Source: Brucella thiophenivorans
Lineage (GTDB): Bacteria > Pseudomonadota > Alphaproteobacteria > Rhizobiales > Rhizobiaceae
NCBI RefSeq assembly: GCF_002252445.1
Contig: NZ_NNRJ01000015.1
Coordinates: forward strand, 310,001-374,000
Direction: 5' to 3'
Length of the DNA stretch: 64,000 bases
Shown in pieces: positions 17,583 to 27,185 of the stretch. Position 1 is the stretch's first letter. The number at the start of each line of letters is the position of its first letter. A program made the position numbers and the translations under genes. The notes below the pieces were generated by a model. It did no database searches and was not told the DNA's origin. It worked only from the letters and a program-made list of their open reading frames with translations.

Positions 17583-17885
17583 ATGGTTGTAAAAGTTCTC
17601 ACCGCAAACCGGCTCATTGATGGTCAGGCTGTGTGGCTTGGCGCTGATGGTTCATGGCAGGAAACGATTAATGGTGCACTGGTTGCCCGTCATGCCGAAG
17701 CAGTTAGCGCTCTCGAAGATGCTGGCAAAGTTGCTGCTAAAGCCAATCTGGTGGTCGATGTGAATTTGATTGATGTCGAAGAGCGCGACGAAGGGCTCTA
17801 TCCCATTCGCTTGCGTGAGCGCATCCGGCTCTCCGGCCCCACCATTATTACGCTTGGTCAATCCTTTTTGAAGCAAGCTTCCTGA
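17583..17885 (+). CDS. DUF2849 domain-containing protein
   Basis: 100-residue protein always found between cysG and cysI in Rhizobiales; function unknown. Sequence features: VKVLTANRLIDGQAVWLGADGSW at the N-terminus and ERDEGLYPIRLRERIRLSGPT at the C-terminus. It has no transmembrane part and no cysteine. AGGAG at a good distance from ATG 17583 decides the start, since the frame opens earlier inside cysG. By context it may help sulfite reductase, for example in siroheme delivery; that is inference only. Confidence 0.85.
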   Translation: MVVKVLTANRLIDGQAVWLGADGSWQETINGALVARHAEAVSALEDAGKVAAKANLVVDVNLIDVEERDEGLYPIRLRERIRLSGPTIITLGQSFLKQAS

Positions 17886-17905
17886 TCTGAATATCGGAAA
17901 TTACT

Positions 17906-19576
17906 ATGTATCGTTATGATGAATTTGACCGCGATTTTGTTGCGGCCCGCGTTGCACAGTTCAAGGATCAGGTTGGGCGTCGCCTTTCTGGCGAATTGAC
18001 GGAAGACCAGTTCAAGCCTTTGCGGCTGATGAACGGTCTTTATCTGCAATTACATGCCTATATGCTACGCGTGGCGATCCCCTATGGCACATTATCGAGC
18101 CGCCAGTTGCGTAGGCTTGGTTCGATTGCGCGAGATTATGATCGTGGCTTCGCGCATTTCACGACGCGTCAGAATGTTCAGTATAACTGGCCAGCACTGA
18201 AAGACGTGCCGCGAATTCTCGAAGAACTTGCGGGAGTCGAAATGCATGCGATCCAGACGTCGGGCAATTGCATTCGCAATGTGACGGCTGATCATTTTGC
18301 CGGCGCTGCGCATGATGAAGTAGCCGATCCGCGCCCGCTGGCAGAAATTCTGCGCCAGTGGTCATCGCTACATCCGGAGTTTTCCTATCTGCCGCGAAAA
18401 TTCAAGATTGCGATTGTTGGCTCCGAGCATGATCGTGCGGCCATTCAGGTGCACGACATCGGCTTGCAACTCAAGAAAAATGACGCAGGCGAACTGGGCT
18501 TGGCCGTCTATATCGGCGGTGGGCAGGGGCGCACGCCGATGGTCGCCAAGAAAATCCGCGATTTCCTACCGCTTGAGGACATGCTGACCTATGTGACCGC
18601 TATTGTCCGCGTCTATAATCTCTATGGACGCCGCGATAACAAATATAAGGCACGTATCAAAATCCTCGTGCATGAAACCGGCGTCGAGCCGCTGGTGCAG
18701 GAGATTGACGCTGAATGGGAACAGATCCGCTATAGCGATCTGAAATTGCCGCAGCGCGATATTGATGCCATTGAAAGCTATTTCCGTATGCCGGATTTGC
18801 CGCAGCGTCCCGAAGGCTGGGAAATTCTCGCCGTCACGCAGAAGGCCGATGCTGATTTTGCAGCTTGGACCCAGCGTAATGTCACGCCGCACAAGAACCC
18901 GGATTATGCGGTTGTCACGATTTCGCTAAAGCCCATTGGCGGGATTCCGGGTGATGCCAGTGCAGAGCAAATGGAACTGGTCGCGGATATTGCGCAGACC
19001 TATTCGTCTGATGAAATCCGCGTTAGCCATGAGCAAAATCTGGTTCTGCCACATGTGGCCAAGGCCGATCTTCCGGCGGTATATGATCTCTTGCAATCGG
19101 ACGGTCTGGTGACAGCCAATGCTGGTCTCATCACCGATATTATTGCATGCCCCGGCCTAGATTATTGCGCGCTTGCCAATGCGCGCTCGATCCAGGTCGC
19201 ACAGCGTATTTCCGAACGATTTGGCGATCAGCAGCGCCAGCTTGAAATCGGAGATCTCAAGATCAAGATTTCCGGGTGCATCAATGCCTGCGGCCATCAT
19301 CATGTCGGTCACATTGGTATTCTTGGCGTCGAGAAAAAGGGCGAGGAACTCTATCAGATCACGCTGGGCGGGTCCGGTGATGAGCATACGTCGATCGGTG
19401 ACATTACCGGACGCGGTTTTTCATCCGAAGAAGTGGTCGATGCCATTGAAACCGTGGTCGATACCTATCTCGGCCTGCGTGAAAGCGGTGAAGAGACATT
19501 CCTCAAGGCCTATCGCCGGGTTGGTATGGAGCCGTTTAAACGCGCGCTTTATGGAGAGGTGAGTCGTGCGGCTTGA
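17906..19576 (+). CDS. cysI: Assimilatory sulfite reductase hemoprotein
   Basis: Reduces sulfite to sulfide with six electrons, using siroheme coupled to a [4Fe-4S] cluster. The 556 residues show two ferredoxin-like half-domain repeats; the siroheme/cluster ligands are Cys415, Cys421 (CPGLDYC), Cys458 and Cys462 (CINAC). Nitrite reductases share this fold, but the flanking cysG, cysH and DUF934 genes favour sulfite. There is no flavoprotein CysJ gene alongside, so electrons probably come from ferredoxin or a separate reductase. It overlaps cysH by 11 bases. Confidence 0.93.
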   Translation: MYRYDEFDRDFVAARVAQFKDQVGRRLSGELTEDQFKPLRLMNGLYLQLHAYMLRVAIPYGTLSSRQLRRLGSIARDYDRGFAHFTTRQNVQYNWPALKDVPRILEELAGVEMHAIQTSGNCIRNVTADHFAGAAHDEVADPRPLAEILRQWSSLHPEFSYLPRKFKIAIVGSEHDRAAIQVHDIGLQLKKNDAGELGLAVYIGGGQGRTPMVAKKIRDFLPLEDMLTYVTAIVRVYNLYGRRDNKYKARIKILVHETGVEPLVQEIDAEWEQIRYSDLKLPQRDIDAIESYFRMPDLPQRPEGWEILAVTQKADADFAAWTQRNVTPHKNPDYAVVTISLKPIGGIPGDASAEQMELVADIAQTYSSDEIRVSHEQNLVLPHVAKADLPAVYDLLQSDGLVTANAGLITDIIACPGLDYCALANARSIQVAQRISERFGDQQRQLEIGDLKIKISGCINACGHHHVGHIGILGVEKKGEELYQITLGGSGDEHTSIGDITGRGFSSEEVVDAIETVVDTYLGLRESGEETFLKAYRRVGMEPFKRALYGEVSRAA

Positions 19577-20327
19577 AGCTGATCTCACTTCCGATCAAAA
19601 GGCGGAGGCGCAAGCCCGGTTGCTGGAAGGAAGCTATACTGCTTCCTCCCCGCAAGAGGTGATTGCGTTAAGCACACGCGAACTATTTGAGGGTGGCATC
19701 GCGGTGGTTTCATCATTTGGTGCTGAATCGGCTGTGCTGTTGCACATGATTTCCGAGATCGATCCGGCAACGCCGGTTCTGTTTCTCGACACGGGCAAGC
19801 ATTTCCGCGCAACGCTCGATTATCGGCATGATCTGGTGGATCGGTTGGGTCTTCTCGATGTGCAGGATATCTTGCCGCTTGAGGAAAGCGTGAAGACGGA
19901 TGATCCGTTTGGTGCTTTGTCGATGACCGACAAGGACCGCTGCTGCTTTATCCGCAAAGTGGAACCGATGGCGCGTGCCGTTGCACCATATCAGGCGTGG
20001 ATGACGGGTCGTAAGCAGTTTCAGGCCTCGACCCGTAATGCTTTGCCGGTTTTTGAATCGGTTGGCCCGCGTATCCGCATCAATCCGCTTGCACGTATGC
20101 GCTCGGAAGACCTGCGTGCCTATGCGCAAAAGCATGATCTTCCCGTGCATCCGCTAACTGAACAGGGGTACCGTTCCATTGGCTGCATGCCCTGCACACG
20201 GCCGGTGAGTGATGGCGAAGATCAGCGCGCCGGACGCTGGGCCGGTTCGGAAAAGACCGAATGCGGCATCCATCTGACGGGCCTCACGGATAGCCTTAAA
20301 AACTACGGAGTTTTGGACCAGAAATGA
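19566..20327 (+). CDS. cysH: APS-type phosphoadenylyl-sulfate reductase CysH
   Basis: Thioredoxin-dependent reductase releasing sulfite from APS (or PAPS). 253 residues with the adenylate-binding VVSSFGAESAVLL loop, and Cys233 in ECGIHL as the nucleophile. The extra pairs Cys126-Cys127 (DRCCFIRKVEPM) and Cys207-Cys210 (GCMPC) are the [4Fe-4S] ligands that mark APS-preferring enzymes, absent from E. coli CysH. Start is GTG at 19566, overlapping cysI by 11 bases. The next gene overlaps by four bases. Confidence 0.94.
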   Translation: MRLEADLTSDQKAEAQARLLEGSYTASSPQEVIALSTRELFEGGIAVVSSFGAESAVLLHMISEIDPATPVLFLDTGKHFRATLDYRHDLVDRLGLLDVQDILPLEESVKTDDPFGALSMTDKDRCCFIRKVEPMARAVAPYQAWMTGRKQFQASTRNALPVFESVGPRIRINPLARMRSEDLRAYAQKHDLPVHPLTEQGYRSIGCMPCTRPVSDGEDQRAGRWAGSEKTECGIHLTGLTDSLKNYGVLDQK

Positions 20328-20848
20328 GTGAAACGATATTGGAAACGAAGCTCTGGTCCGAGAACGGCTTTCGCGACGACGATTATGTCTTTGCAGACGA
20401 TCTGGAAGCGGCGGGTGATGCGCCTGCGATCATCATTCCGCTCGCCATCTGGCTTGGGCTTGATGAAGAACTGCGCCGCTCTTCCAACCGCCGCATCGGT
20501 GTATCTGTTGCGCCGGGTGAGAAGATTGAGCCTTTGCTTGATCATCTGGAAAACTTGCCAGTTATTGCTTTGCAGTTTCCGGCTTTCAACGATGGTCGGT
20601 CTTATTCGAAGGCCGAAGTGCTGCGCCGTGCAGGCTTTGAAGGCGAATTGCGTGCGACGGGCGATGTGCTGATTGATCAGGCAGCACTCATGTTGCGTAC
20701 AGGTTTTGACAGTCTGCAAGTGACCAACAAGATTGCGAAATCGCGCCTTGGCGAGCAGCGTCTTGTTGATACGCCCGGCTATTATCAACCCGGTCGCGGT
20801 TCGGTACAGCAAAAAGGTGGGTTTGCTTGGCGGCGCGTAAAATCTTAG
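20324..20848 (+). CDS. DUF934 domain-containing protein
   Basis: 174-residue protein that follows cysH in many proteobacteria and is thought to support sulfite reduction (called CysX or sulfite-reductase-associated in places; no activity known). Landmarks are AIIIPLAIWLGLDEELRRSSNRRIGVSVAPGEKIEPLL, LPVIALQFPAFNDGRSYSKAEVLR and DVLIDQAALMLRTGFDS. The ATG overlaps the cysH stop (ATGA), indicating coupling. It ends the first cys block. Confidence 0.9.
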   Translation: MSETILETKLWSENGFRDDDYVFADDLEAAGDAPAIIIPLAIWLGLDEELRRSSNRRIGVSVAPGEKIEPLLDHLENLPVIALQFPAFNDGRSYSKAEVLRRAGFEGELRATGDVLIDQAALMLRTGFDSLQVTNKIAKSRLGEQRLVDTPGYYQPGRGSVQQKGGFAWRRVKS

Positions 20849-20921
20849 CAACCAACTTTTTATTGTTTTGCTTCGATGGATGATGCGGTAGATACGCCGC
20901 ATAAACCATTGGAGACGAGAC

Positions 20922-21215
20922 GTGATCCGCCACATTGTTTTCTTCAGCGTCAAGCCAGATCAGGACATCGATGTCGTCCGCAAGGGTTTGGAGCAGTTGG
21001 GCACTATTCCTTATTCCGACGTGTTTGAAGTTCTGCCGAATTCCAAAGTAGATCCGATGGGCAACACGATTGATCTCGTTGTCTATGCCGAGTTTAAGGA
21101 TGAAGAAGCGCTTTTCGCGTACAAAAATCATCCGACATATGACGCGTCTACACAATATGTGCGCCCGATGCGTGAATTGCGGTTCTCGGCAGATGTCGTG
21201 ACAGACAAGGGCTGA
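20922..21215 (+). CDS. Dabb family protein
   Basis: 97-residue single stress-responsive dimeric alpha/beta-barrel domain: MIRHIVFFSVKPDQDID at the start and YAEFKDEEALFAYKNHPTYDASTQYVRPMRE in the second half. Members form ferredoxin-like dimers; some cyclise polyketides, most bacterial ones are uncharacterised. GTG start at 20922 after GAGACGAGAC. It sits 74 bases after the cys block and is convergent with the alkyl-repair gene. Confidence 0.85.
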   Translation: MIRHIVFFSVKPDQDIDVVRKGLEQLGTIPYSDVFEVLPNSKVDPMGNTIDLVVYAEFKDEEALFAYKNHPTYDASTQYVRPMRELRFSADVVTDKG

Positions 21216-21791
21216 TTAATCAGAGTGCGGTGGTGCCTGCAATGGCAGGCCACCGAACAAGTCTGGCTCTGTTGAAGTTCGGGCGCGCTCGATATTGAGC
21301 AGTCGCAGTTTTGTTGCCGTTCCCCCCGCAGCCGAAAAACCGCCGACCTTGCCATTGGAGCCCAAAACCCGATGGCAGGGAACGATGATCGGAAATGGGT
21401 TTTTGCCAAGCGCATAGCCAACCGCCTGCGAAAGACTGACATCGCCGAGTCTCCGCGCTATCGCGCCGTAGGTGATGGTCTCACCGGCTTTCAATTCCAG
21501 AAGAATTTCATAGACTTTGCGGTTGAGGTCCGGCACCTGATCAAGCGCCAGTGGCGTTTGCGAGAAATCCGGATCGCCACCATCAAGCAACACGCAAACC
21601 ATGTTGATAGCATCTGTCACGTAAGCGGGTGGGGAAAATGACTCCGTATCTGAAAAGCGGCTTTGCAGCCGATAGCGCGTTTCGCTTTCGTCGGCATCAC
21701 CGATTTCCACGCCAATAATTTTGCCCGCATCCCATGCGATTCCGCACGGGCCGATAGGGGTTACAAAAATGCTGATGCCGGTCGAATCCAT
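21216..21791 (-). CDS. Methylated-DNA-protein cysteine methyltransferase
   Basis: Transfers alkyl groups from O6-alkylguanine to its own cysteine (suicide repair). 191 residues with an N-terminal ribonuclease-like domain and the C-terminal helix-turn-helix domain holding the active site PCHRV (cysteine acceptor) followed by GSNGKVGGFSAAGG. Length fits Ogt or the Ada C-terminal half; there is no Ada N-domain. The start at 21791 (MDSTGISIFVTPIGPCG) was chosen because residues upstream are not conserved in character. No regulator is next to it. Confidence 0.9.
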   Translation of the reverse strand: MDSTGISIFVTPIGPCGIAWDAGKIIGVEIGDADESETRYRLQSRFSDTESFSPPAYVTDAINMVCVLLDGGDPDFSQTPLALDQVPDLNRKVYEILLELKAGETITYGAIARRLGDVSLSQAVGYALGKNPFPIIVPCHRVLGSNGKVGGFSAAGGTATKLRLLNIERARTSTEPDLFGGLPLQAPPHSD

Positions 21792-22005
21792 AAGCGGCAA
21801 TATAGCATCGATTCTGCGGCTTTGCCGCAACGACTCTGTGGTCAGTCGCAACAATTGCAGCGAAGTGGTTGAAGAACGGCGCAAATAGTGATTGTGTGAG
21901 AGCAACCTGCCATAGACATGGCATATCGTTATGTCTTCAAATGGCCAAATGATTGAGCGATATCTTCCGGTGCGTGTTTCATGTGATCGGAACGAGGAAA
22001 TTTTG

Positions 22006-22251
22006 ATGGACGATTACGAACGCTATGCAACAGGATTGATGATCGTTTTTGGCGCGGTGATTATTGCCGGGTTAATGGCGGCTAACCTTTATCACGGCGA
22101 TAAGCCCGGCTTTCTTTTTGCCCTTGGCGCAGGAGTTGTGGCCTGGTTTTCAGCTTTTGCTGTACTCTTCGATAAGCCCCGCGTCTATGGTGTGATGATT
22201 GCCATTGCCATTGGTCTGGTAGCTGCTTCAATCGGTGCTTTTGTAACCTGA
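22006..22251 (+). CDS. Small hypothetical membrane protein
   Basis: 81 residues with three predicted transmembrane helices (about 8-25, 34-52, 58-80) separated by short loops; DDYERYATGLMIVFGAVIIAG begins it. No family recognised. Good ribosome site GAGGAAATTTT before the ATG at 22006; a longer frame from 21931 is less likely. A strong terminator follows, supporting a real transcript. Confidence 0.7.
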   Translation: MDDYERYATGLMIVFGAVIIAGLMAANLYHGDKPGFLFALGAGVVAWFSAFAVLFDKPRVYGVMIAIAIGLVAASIGAFVT

Positions 22252-22274
22252 TTTCCTAGTCATGTGAATATTGA

Positions 22275-22301
22275 AAAAGCCCCGGATTATCCGGGGCTTT
22301 T
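22275..22301. terminator. Bidirectional terminator
   Basis: AAAAGCCCCGG at 22275-22285 pairs with CCGGGGCTTTT at 22291-22301. It serves the small membrane protein on the plus strand and the BA14K gene on the minus strand, which converge here. Confidence 0.9.
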
Positions 22302-22307
22302 CTGGTT

Positions 22308-22721
22308 TTAAATATATGGTGAATAGCACTGGCGGCGTGGGCCGTAATTGGGCTGGAAAGTATTGTCGTAAGCCCGGTAGGACCGATAGCGGTTATAACA
22401 CCAGCGTACATGCGCATTGCCGCCGCCCCGATAGACTGGCGCGGGGCGATAGCGTGGCAGGCGATAGACTGGTGGCGGTCCCCAGTAGGGCCGATAATAC
22501 GGCCGATCATAGCGATAGCCATCGCGATAACGCGGTGGTGGGCCACGCCAATCTCGACGATCTCCACGATAATCGTAATATTGCACGGTTTCGACTGGAG
22601 CTTTTATTGCGCTTTGAGAGGCGGGCGTTATCAGGGCGGATGCATTGGTGGATGTGGCAGCTGGCATACCAAACCCAAGCGCCAGGCATGCCGCAAATAA
22701 GGACGATGCAAACCTCTTCAT
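22308..22721 (-). CDS. BA14K family protein
   Basis: 137 residues with a signal peptide ([24 protein letters not shown]), a tyrosine/arginine/proline-rich middle ([23 protein letters not shown]...) and the C-terminal BA14K domain [33 protein letters not shown]. Brucella BA14K is an immunoreactive, lectin-like protein that supports virulence and smooth LPS; this paralogue may act at the cell surface. Start at 22721 has GAGGAG upstream; the frame extends to 22835 but without ribosome site. Internal repeats of YRYDRPYY-type make the middle low-complexity. Confidence 0.85.
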   Translation of the reverse strand: MKRFASSLFAACLALGFGMPAATSTNASALITPASQSAIKAPVETVQYYDYRGDRRDWRGPPPRYRDGYRYDRPYYRPYWGPPPVYRLPRYRPAPVYRGGGNAHVRWCYNRYRSYRAYDNTFQPNYGPRRQCYSPYI

Positions 22722-22862
22722 CGGTTTCTCCTCTTTTATACCTGTTGCTGATTTTGCTACCGTAATGTGGCGGGTAGGTGGCTGCCATAGCTCACTTTTT
22801 CTTGTCGGCAGCAACAGTTGGTTGAAGCCGCGCACTGGAACTAAAAAGACCTGCCAGGAATT

Positions 22863-22884
22863 GACATAAAGATATGTTTATGTC
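22863..22884 (+). promoter_or_regulatory. SahR-like operator upstream of metH
   Basis: GACATAAA (22863-22870) and TTTATGTC (22877-22884) are exact complements around GATATG. From memory this matches the ATAAAGATATCTTTAT-type box of SahR, an ArsR-family repressor of the methionine/SAM cycle that responds to S-adenosylhomocysteine. It overlaps a TTGACA (22861-22866). The palindrome is visible; the regulator is inferred. Confidence 0.7.
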
Positions 22885-22963
22885 ATTAAGCGGCTCTGAT
22901 GTGCTATAGACCCATGCGGTGCTGTAGCGATGAAGCGTATTTGAATACAGGTGGTAATCCCCT

Positions 22964-25900
22964 ATGACGTCTTCCCTCGATAATCTTTTTGGTTCAACGG
23001 CAGTAAAGCCGGACGGTTCTGAAGTGCTTGCAGCACTGATCAAAGCCGCAAGTGAGCGCATTTTGATTCTCGACGGGGCTATGGGTACGCAGATTCAGGG
23101 GCTTGGCTTCCACGAAGAGCATTTTCGTGGCGAGCGCTTTGGTGCCTGCGATTGCCAGCTTCAGGGCAATAACGACCTTTTGACGCTCACCCAGCCAAAG
23201 GCGATTGAAGAAATTCACTATGCCTACGCCATGGCTGGCGCTGATATTCTGGAAACCAACACATTCTCTTCGACGACAATCGCGCAGGCCGATTATGGCA
23301 TGGAAGATGCGGTCTATGAACTCAACCGCGACGGTGCACGTCTGGCGCGTCGTGCGGCAACCCGTGCGCAGCAAAAAGATGGTCGCCGCCGCTTTGTGGC
23401 GGGCGCTTTGGGGCCAACAAACCGTACGGCTTCGCTATCACCGGATGTTAATAATCCGGGCTATCGCGCCGTCACTTTTGACGATCTGCGCATTGCCTAT
23501 GCCGATCAGATCCGCGGCCTGATTGATGGTGGCTCCGACATTATTCTCATTGAGACGATCTTCGATACGCTGAACGCTAAGGCTGCGGTCTTTGCAGCCG
23601 AAGAAGTATTTATCGAGAAGGGCGTGCATCTGCCGGTAATGATTTCCGGCACGATCACCGATCTTTCAGGCCGCACGCTTTCCGGTCAGACGCCAACCGC
23701 ATTCTGGTATTCGCTGCGTCATGCCAAGCCTTTCACCATTGGCTTGAATTGTGCACTCGGTGCCAATGCGATGCGCGAACATCTCGCTGAAATCGCCGGT
23801 ATTGCTGATACATTTGTCTGCGCCTATCCGAATGCGGGCCTGCCAAACGAGTTTGGCCAGTATGACGAAAGCCCGGAAGCGATGGCTGCGCAGATCGAGG
23901 ATTTCGCGCGAGAAGGCCTCGTGAATGTGGTCGGTGGATGCTGTGGCTCGACGCCGGATCATATCCGTGCAATAGCGGCTGCGGTTGCCAAACACCCGCC
24001 GCGCAAGCCGGTCAAGGTGCCGCCTTTGATGCGCCTATCGGGTCTTGAACCTTTCACGCTGACCAAGGATATTCCTTTCGTCAATGTCGGCGAGCGCACC
24101 AACGTCACAGGTTCGGCACGTTTCCGCAAGCTGATTACGGCTGGTGATTATTCGGCGGCATTGGTTGTCGCCCGCGATCAGGTGGAAAACGGTGCGCAGA
24201 TTATCGACATCAACATGGATGAGGGGCTGATCGACAGCCAGAAGATCATGGTTGAGTATCTCAACCTGATCGCTGCGGAGCCGGATATTGCCCGCGTTCC
24301 GGTAATGATCGACAGTTCCAAATGGGAAGTGATCGAGGCTGGTCTGAAATGCGTTCAGGGCAAGCCGATTGTTAATTCCATCTCGCTTAAAGAAGGCGAA
24401 GAAGCTTTCGTGCATCATGCGCGACTGGTTCGTGCCTATGGCGCGGCAGTTGTCGTCATGGCATTTGACGAAACCGGACAGGCCGACACCGAACTGCGTA
24501 AGGTCGAAATTTGTACCCGTGCCTACAAAATCCTGACCGAACAGGTCGGTTTCCCACCTGAAGACATCATCTTCGATCCGAACGTCTTTGCGGTCGCGAC
24601 CGGTATTGAAGAGCACAATAATTACGGCGTCGACTTTTTGGAAGCGACACGCAAAATCACATCGACTTTGCCGCACGTCCACATATCTGGTGGCATATCA
24701 AATCTGTCTTTCTCGTTCCGCGGCAATGAGCCGGTGCGCGAAGCCATGCATGCGGTCTTCCTTTATCATGCTATCCAGCTTGGCATGGATATGGGTATCG
24801 TCAATGCCGGTCAGTTGGCGGTGTATGATACGATTGATCCAGAATTGCGCGAGGCCTGCGAAGATGTGGTGCTGAACCGCCGCGATGATGGCACAGAGCG
24901 ATTGCTCGAAATCGCGGAGCGATTCCGAGGTACGGGTGCAAAAGAAGCCAAGACACAGGATTTGAGCTGGCGCGAATGGCCGGTTGAAAAGCGGCTTTCC
25001 CATGCGCTGGTCAATGGCATCACAGAATATATCGAAGCCGATACCGAAGAGGCGCGTCTCGCTGCCGCGCGTCCACTGCACGTTATCGAAGGCCCGCTGA
25101 TGGCAGGCATGAACGTGGTGGGCGATCTGTTTGGCGCTGGTAAAATGTTCCTGCCGCAGGTGGTTAAATCCGCACGTGTGATGAAGCAGGCTGTTGCTGT
25201 GCTTCTGCCTTACATGGAAGAAGAAAAGCGCTTGAATGGCGGTGAAGGTCGCCAGAGTGCCGGCAAGGTGCTGATGGCAACCGTCAAGGGTGATGTGCAT
25301 GACATCGGCAAGAATATTGTCGGCGTGGTTCTCGCTTGTAACAATTATGAGATCATTGATCTTGGTGTGATGGTTCCGACACAGAAAATTCTCGACACGG
25401 CTCGCGCTGAAAATGTCGATGTTATCGGCCTTTCCGGTCTTATCACCCCGTCGCTCGACGAAATGGTGCATGTGGCCGCCGAAATGGAGCGTGAAGGCTT
25501 TAACGTGCCGCTGCTGATCGGTGGCGCTACGACCAGTCGTGTGCACACGGCGGTGAAAATCCATCCGCGATATGAGCAGGGACAGGTGGTCTATGTGATC
25601 GATGCCAGCCGTGCGGTGGGTGTTGTTTCCAATCTGCTGTCGCCTGAAAATAAGGGCGCTTATGTCGACGGCATCCGTGCCGAATATGCGAAGGTTGCGG
25701 CGGCTCATGCCCGCAATGAGGCCGAAAAGAAGCGTCTGCCACTGGCTCGTGCGCGCGAAAATGCGCATAAGCTCGACTGGGATGCTTACACGCCGCCCAA
25801 GCCTACATTCCTCGGCACAAAGACATTCGAGAACTACGATCTTGCAGAGATTGCGCGCTATATCGACTGGACGCCATTCTTCCAGACATGGGAGATGAAG

Positions 25901-26746
25901 GGCCGCTATCCAGCCATTCTTGAAGATGAAAAGCAGGGTGAAGCAGCGCGTCAGCTTTGGGCAGATGCACAGGCCATGCTCGCAAAGATCATCGAAGAGA
26001 AGTGGTTTGCGCCGCGTGGCATCATTGGTTTCTGGCCTGCAAATACGGTGGGCGATGACATTCGTCTGTTCACCGATGAAAGCCGGAAAGAAGAACTTGC
26101 AACCTTCTTCACGCTGCGTCAGCAATTGTCCAAACGTGACGGCCGCCCCAATGTCGCTATGTCTGACTTCGTGGCCCCGGGTGATAGCGGCAAGCATGAT
26201 TACGTCGGTGGCTTTGTTGTCACGGCTGGTATTGAGGAAGTCGCAATTGCCGAACGCTTCGAGCGGGCGAATGACGATTACTCGTCCATTCTCGTCAAAG
26301 CACTGGCTGACCGCTTCGCAGAAGCCTTTGCCGAACTGATGCATCAGCGTGTGCGCAATGAGTTTTGGGGCTATGCGCCGGGTGAAGATTTGTCGAATGA
26401 CGATCTGATCCACGAGCGTTATGCAGGTATTCGTCCGGCTCCGGGTTATCCGGCGCAGCCTGATCACACCGAAAAGAAGACCCTGTTTGAAATACTGGAT
26501 GCAACGGTACAAACGGGCGTGGAGCTAACTGAAAGCTATTCGATGTGGCCGGGTTCGTCCGTATCGGGCCTCTATATCGGCCATCCGGAGAGCTACTATT
26601 TCGGTGTTGCCAAGGTCGAGCGTGATCAAGTTGAAGATTATGCGAACCGCAAGGGCATGAGCGTTGACGAAGTCGAGCGCTGGCTTGGGCCTGTGCTCAA
26701 TTACATTCCCGGTCAGGCACCGGAGCCGGTTGAAGCGGCTGCTTGA
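22964..26746 (+). CDS. metH: Cobalamin-dependent methionine synthase
   Basis: Transfers a methyl group from methyltetrahydrofolate to homocysteine through methylcobalamin. The 1260 residues carry all four modules: homocysteine domain (about 30-345) with Zn ligands Cys263, Cys326 and Cys327; folate/pterin domain (about 365-640, [14 protein letters not shown]); cobalamin domain (about 665-910) with the axial His779 in [13 protein letters not shown]; and SAM-dependent reactivation domain to the end ([23 protein letters not shown]). ATG at 22964 follows GGTGG. No B12 riboswitch is seen; an SahR-like palindrome lies 80 bases upstream, and a terminator follows. Confidence 0.97.
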   Translation: MTSSLDNLFGSTAVKPDGSEVLAALIKAASERILILDGAMGTQIQGLGFHEEHFRGERFGACDCQLQGNNDLLTLTQPKAIEEIHYAYAMAGADILETNTFSSTTIAQADYGMEDAVYELNRDGARLARRAATRAQQKDGRRRFVAGALGPTNRTASLSPDVNNPGYRAVTFDDLRIAYADQIRGLIDGGSDIILIETIFDTLNAKAAVFAAEEVFIEKGVHLPVMISGTITDLSGRTLSGQTPTAFWYSLRHAKPFTIGLNCALGANAMREHLAEIAGIADTFVCAYPNAGLPNEFGQYDESPEAMAAQIEDFAREGLVNVVGGCCGSTPDHIRAIAAAVAKHPPRKPVKVPPLMRLSGLEPFTLTKDIPFVNVGERTNVTGSARFRKLITAGDYSAALVVARDQVENGAQIIDINMDEGLIDSQKIMVEYLNLIAAEPDIARVPVMIDSSKWEVIEAGLKCVQGKPIVNSISLKEGEEAFVHHARLVRAYGAAVVVMAFDETGQADTELRKVEICTRAYKILTEQVGFPPEDIIFDPNVFAVATGIEEHNNYGVDFLEATRKITSTLPHVHISGGISNLSFSFRGNEPVREAMHAVFLYHAIQLGMDMGIVNAGQLAVYDTIDPELREACEDVVLNRRDDGTERLLEIAERFRGTGAKEAKTQDLSWREWPVEKRLSHALVNGITEYIEADTEEARLAAARPLHVIEGPLMAGMNVVGDLFGAGKMFLPQVVKSARVMKQAVAVLLPYMEEEKRLNGGEGRQSAGKVLMATVKGDVHDIGKNIVGVVLACNNYEIIDLGVMVPTQKILDTARAENVDVIGLSGLITPSLDEMVHVAAEMEREGFNVPLLIGGATTSRVHTAVKIHPRYEQGQVVYVIDASRAVGVVSNLLSPENKGAYVDGIRAEYAKVAAAHARNEAEKKRLPLARARENAHKLDWDAYTPPKPTFLGTKTFENYDLAEIARYIDWTPFFQTWEMKGRYPAILEDEKQGEAARQLWADAQAMLAKIIEEKWFAPRGIIGFWPANTVGDDIRLFTDESRKEELATFFTLRQQLSKRDGRPNVAMSDFVAPGDSGKHDYVGGFVVTAGIEEVAIAERFERANDDYSSILVKALADRFAEAFAELMHQRVRNEFWGYAPGEDLSNDDLIHERYAGIRPAPGYPAQPDHTEKKTLFEILDATVQTGVELTESYSMWPGSSVSGLYIGHPESYYFGVAKVERDQVEDYANRKGMSVDEVERWLGPVLNYIPGQAPEPVEAAA

Positions 26747-26765
26747 TAGCAATCGAACAAATTAT

Positions 26766-26798
26766 AAACAAGCCCGGCAATGCGGGGCTTGTTTATTT
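26766..26798 (+). terminator. Terminator after metH
   Basis: AAACAAGCCC pairs with GGGCTTGTTT (26785-26794), followed by ATTT. It is 20 bases after the metH stop. Confidence 0.88.
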
Positions 26799-27185
26799 AA
26801 ATTTACTCAAGTTCTAAATAACGTCTTTCCAGTAATGGTGCGTGAGCTATTTGCGCTGGACAACGCAAAAAACAAAAGAGCGGAGCGGTTCCTGTCATTA
26901 TTTTTAAGCTGGATCTGCTCTATTCATCAATCAGTATTTGTTTTGTGTAATTTGAAGATTTATTGAAATTATTATGTGTAGATGAGCCGAAAATCATGTG
27001 TTATGTAATACAGGTGGCTCACGGTATTGTGGTCGATAAGTTAATAATTCGGGTTCCGGCGCCATAGAATCCTATAAATTTCTATTTGTTTATCTGGCTG
27101 TGTATTGCAGGCCGGAATGTACCTCTTTGACTGATCTTATTCAGAAATTCTTTTGGTTCATCGAAACAATATCAGGATTCCGGCC
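26799..27185. other. AT-rich gap before the LuxR gene
   Basis: About 390 bases, clearly richer in A+T than the flanking genes, without a convincing open frame. No lux-box-like dyad was found; only a short TAGAA/TTCTA pair near 27066. It should contain the LuxR promoter. Confidence 0.45.

Noticed and set aside
22885-22963. Cobalamin riboswitch in front of metH
   Set aside because: No B12-box or conserved core found; only the SahR-like dyad is present.
24698-26512. Long open frame of about 600 codons antisense to metH
   Set aside because: It has no ribosome site or recognisable domain, its codons mirror those of metH, and metH is certain on the plus strand.
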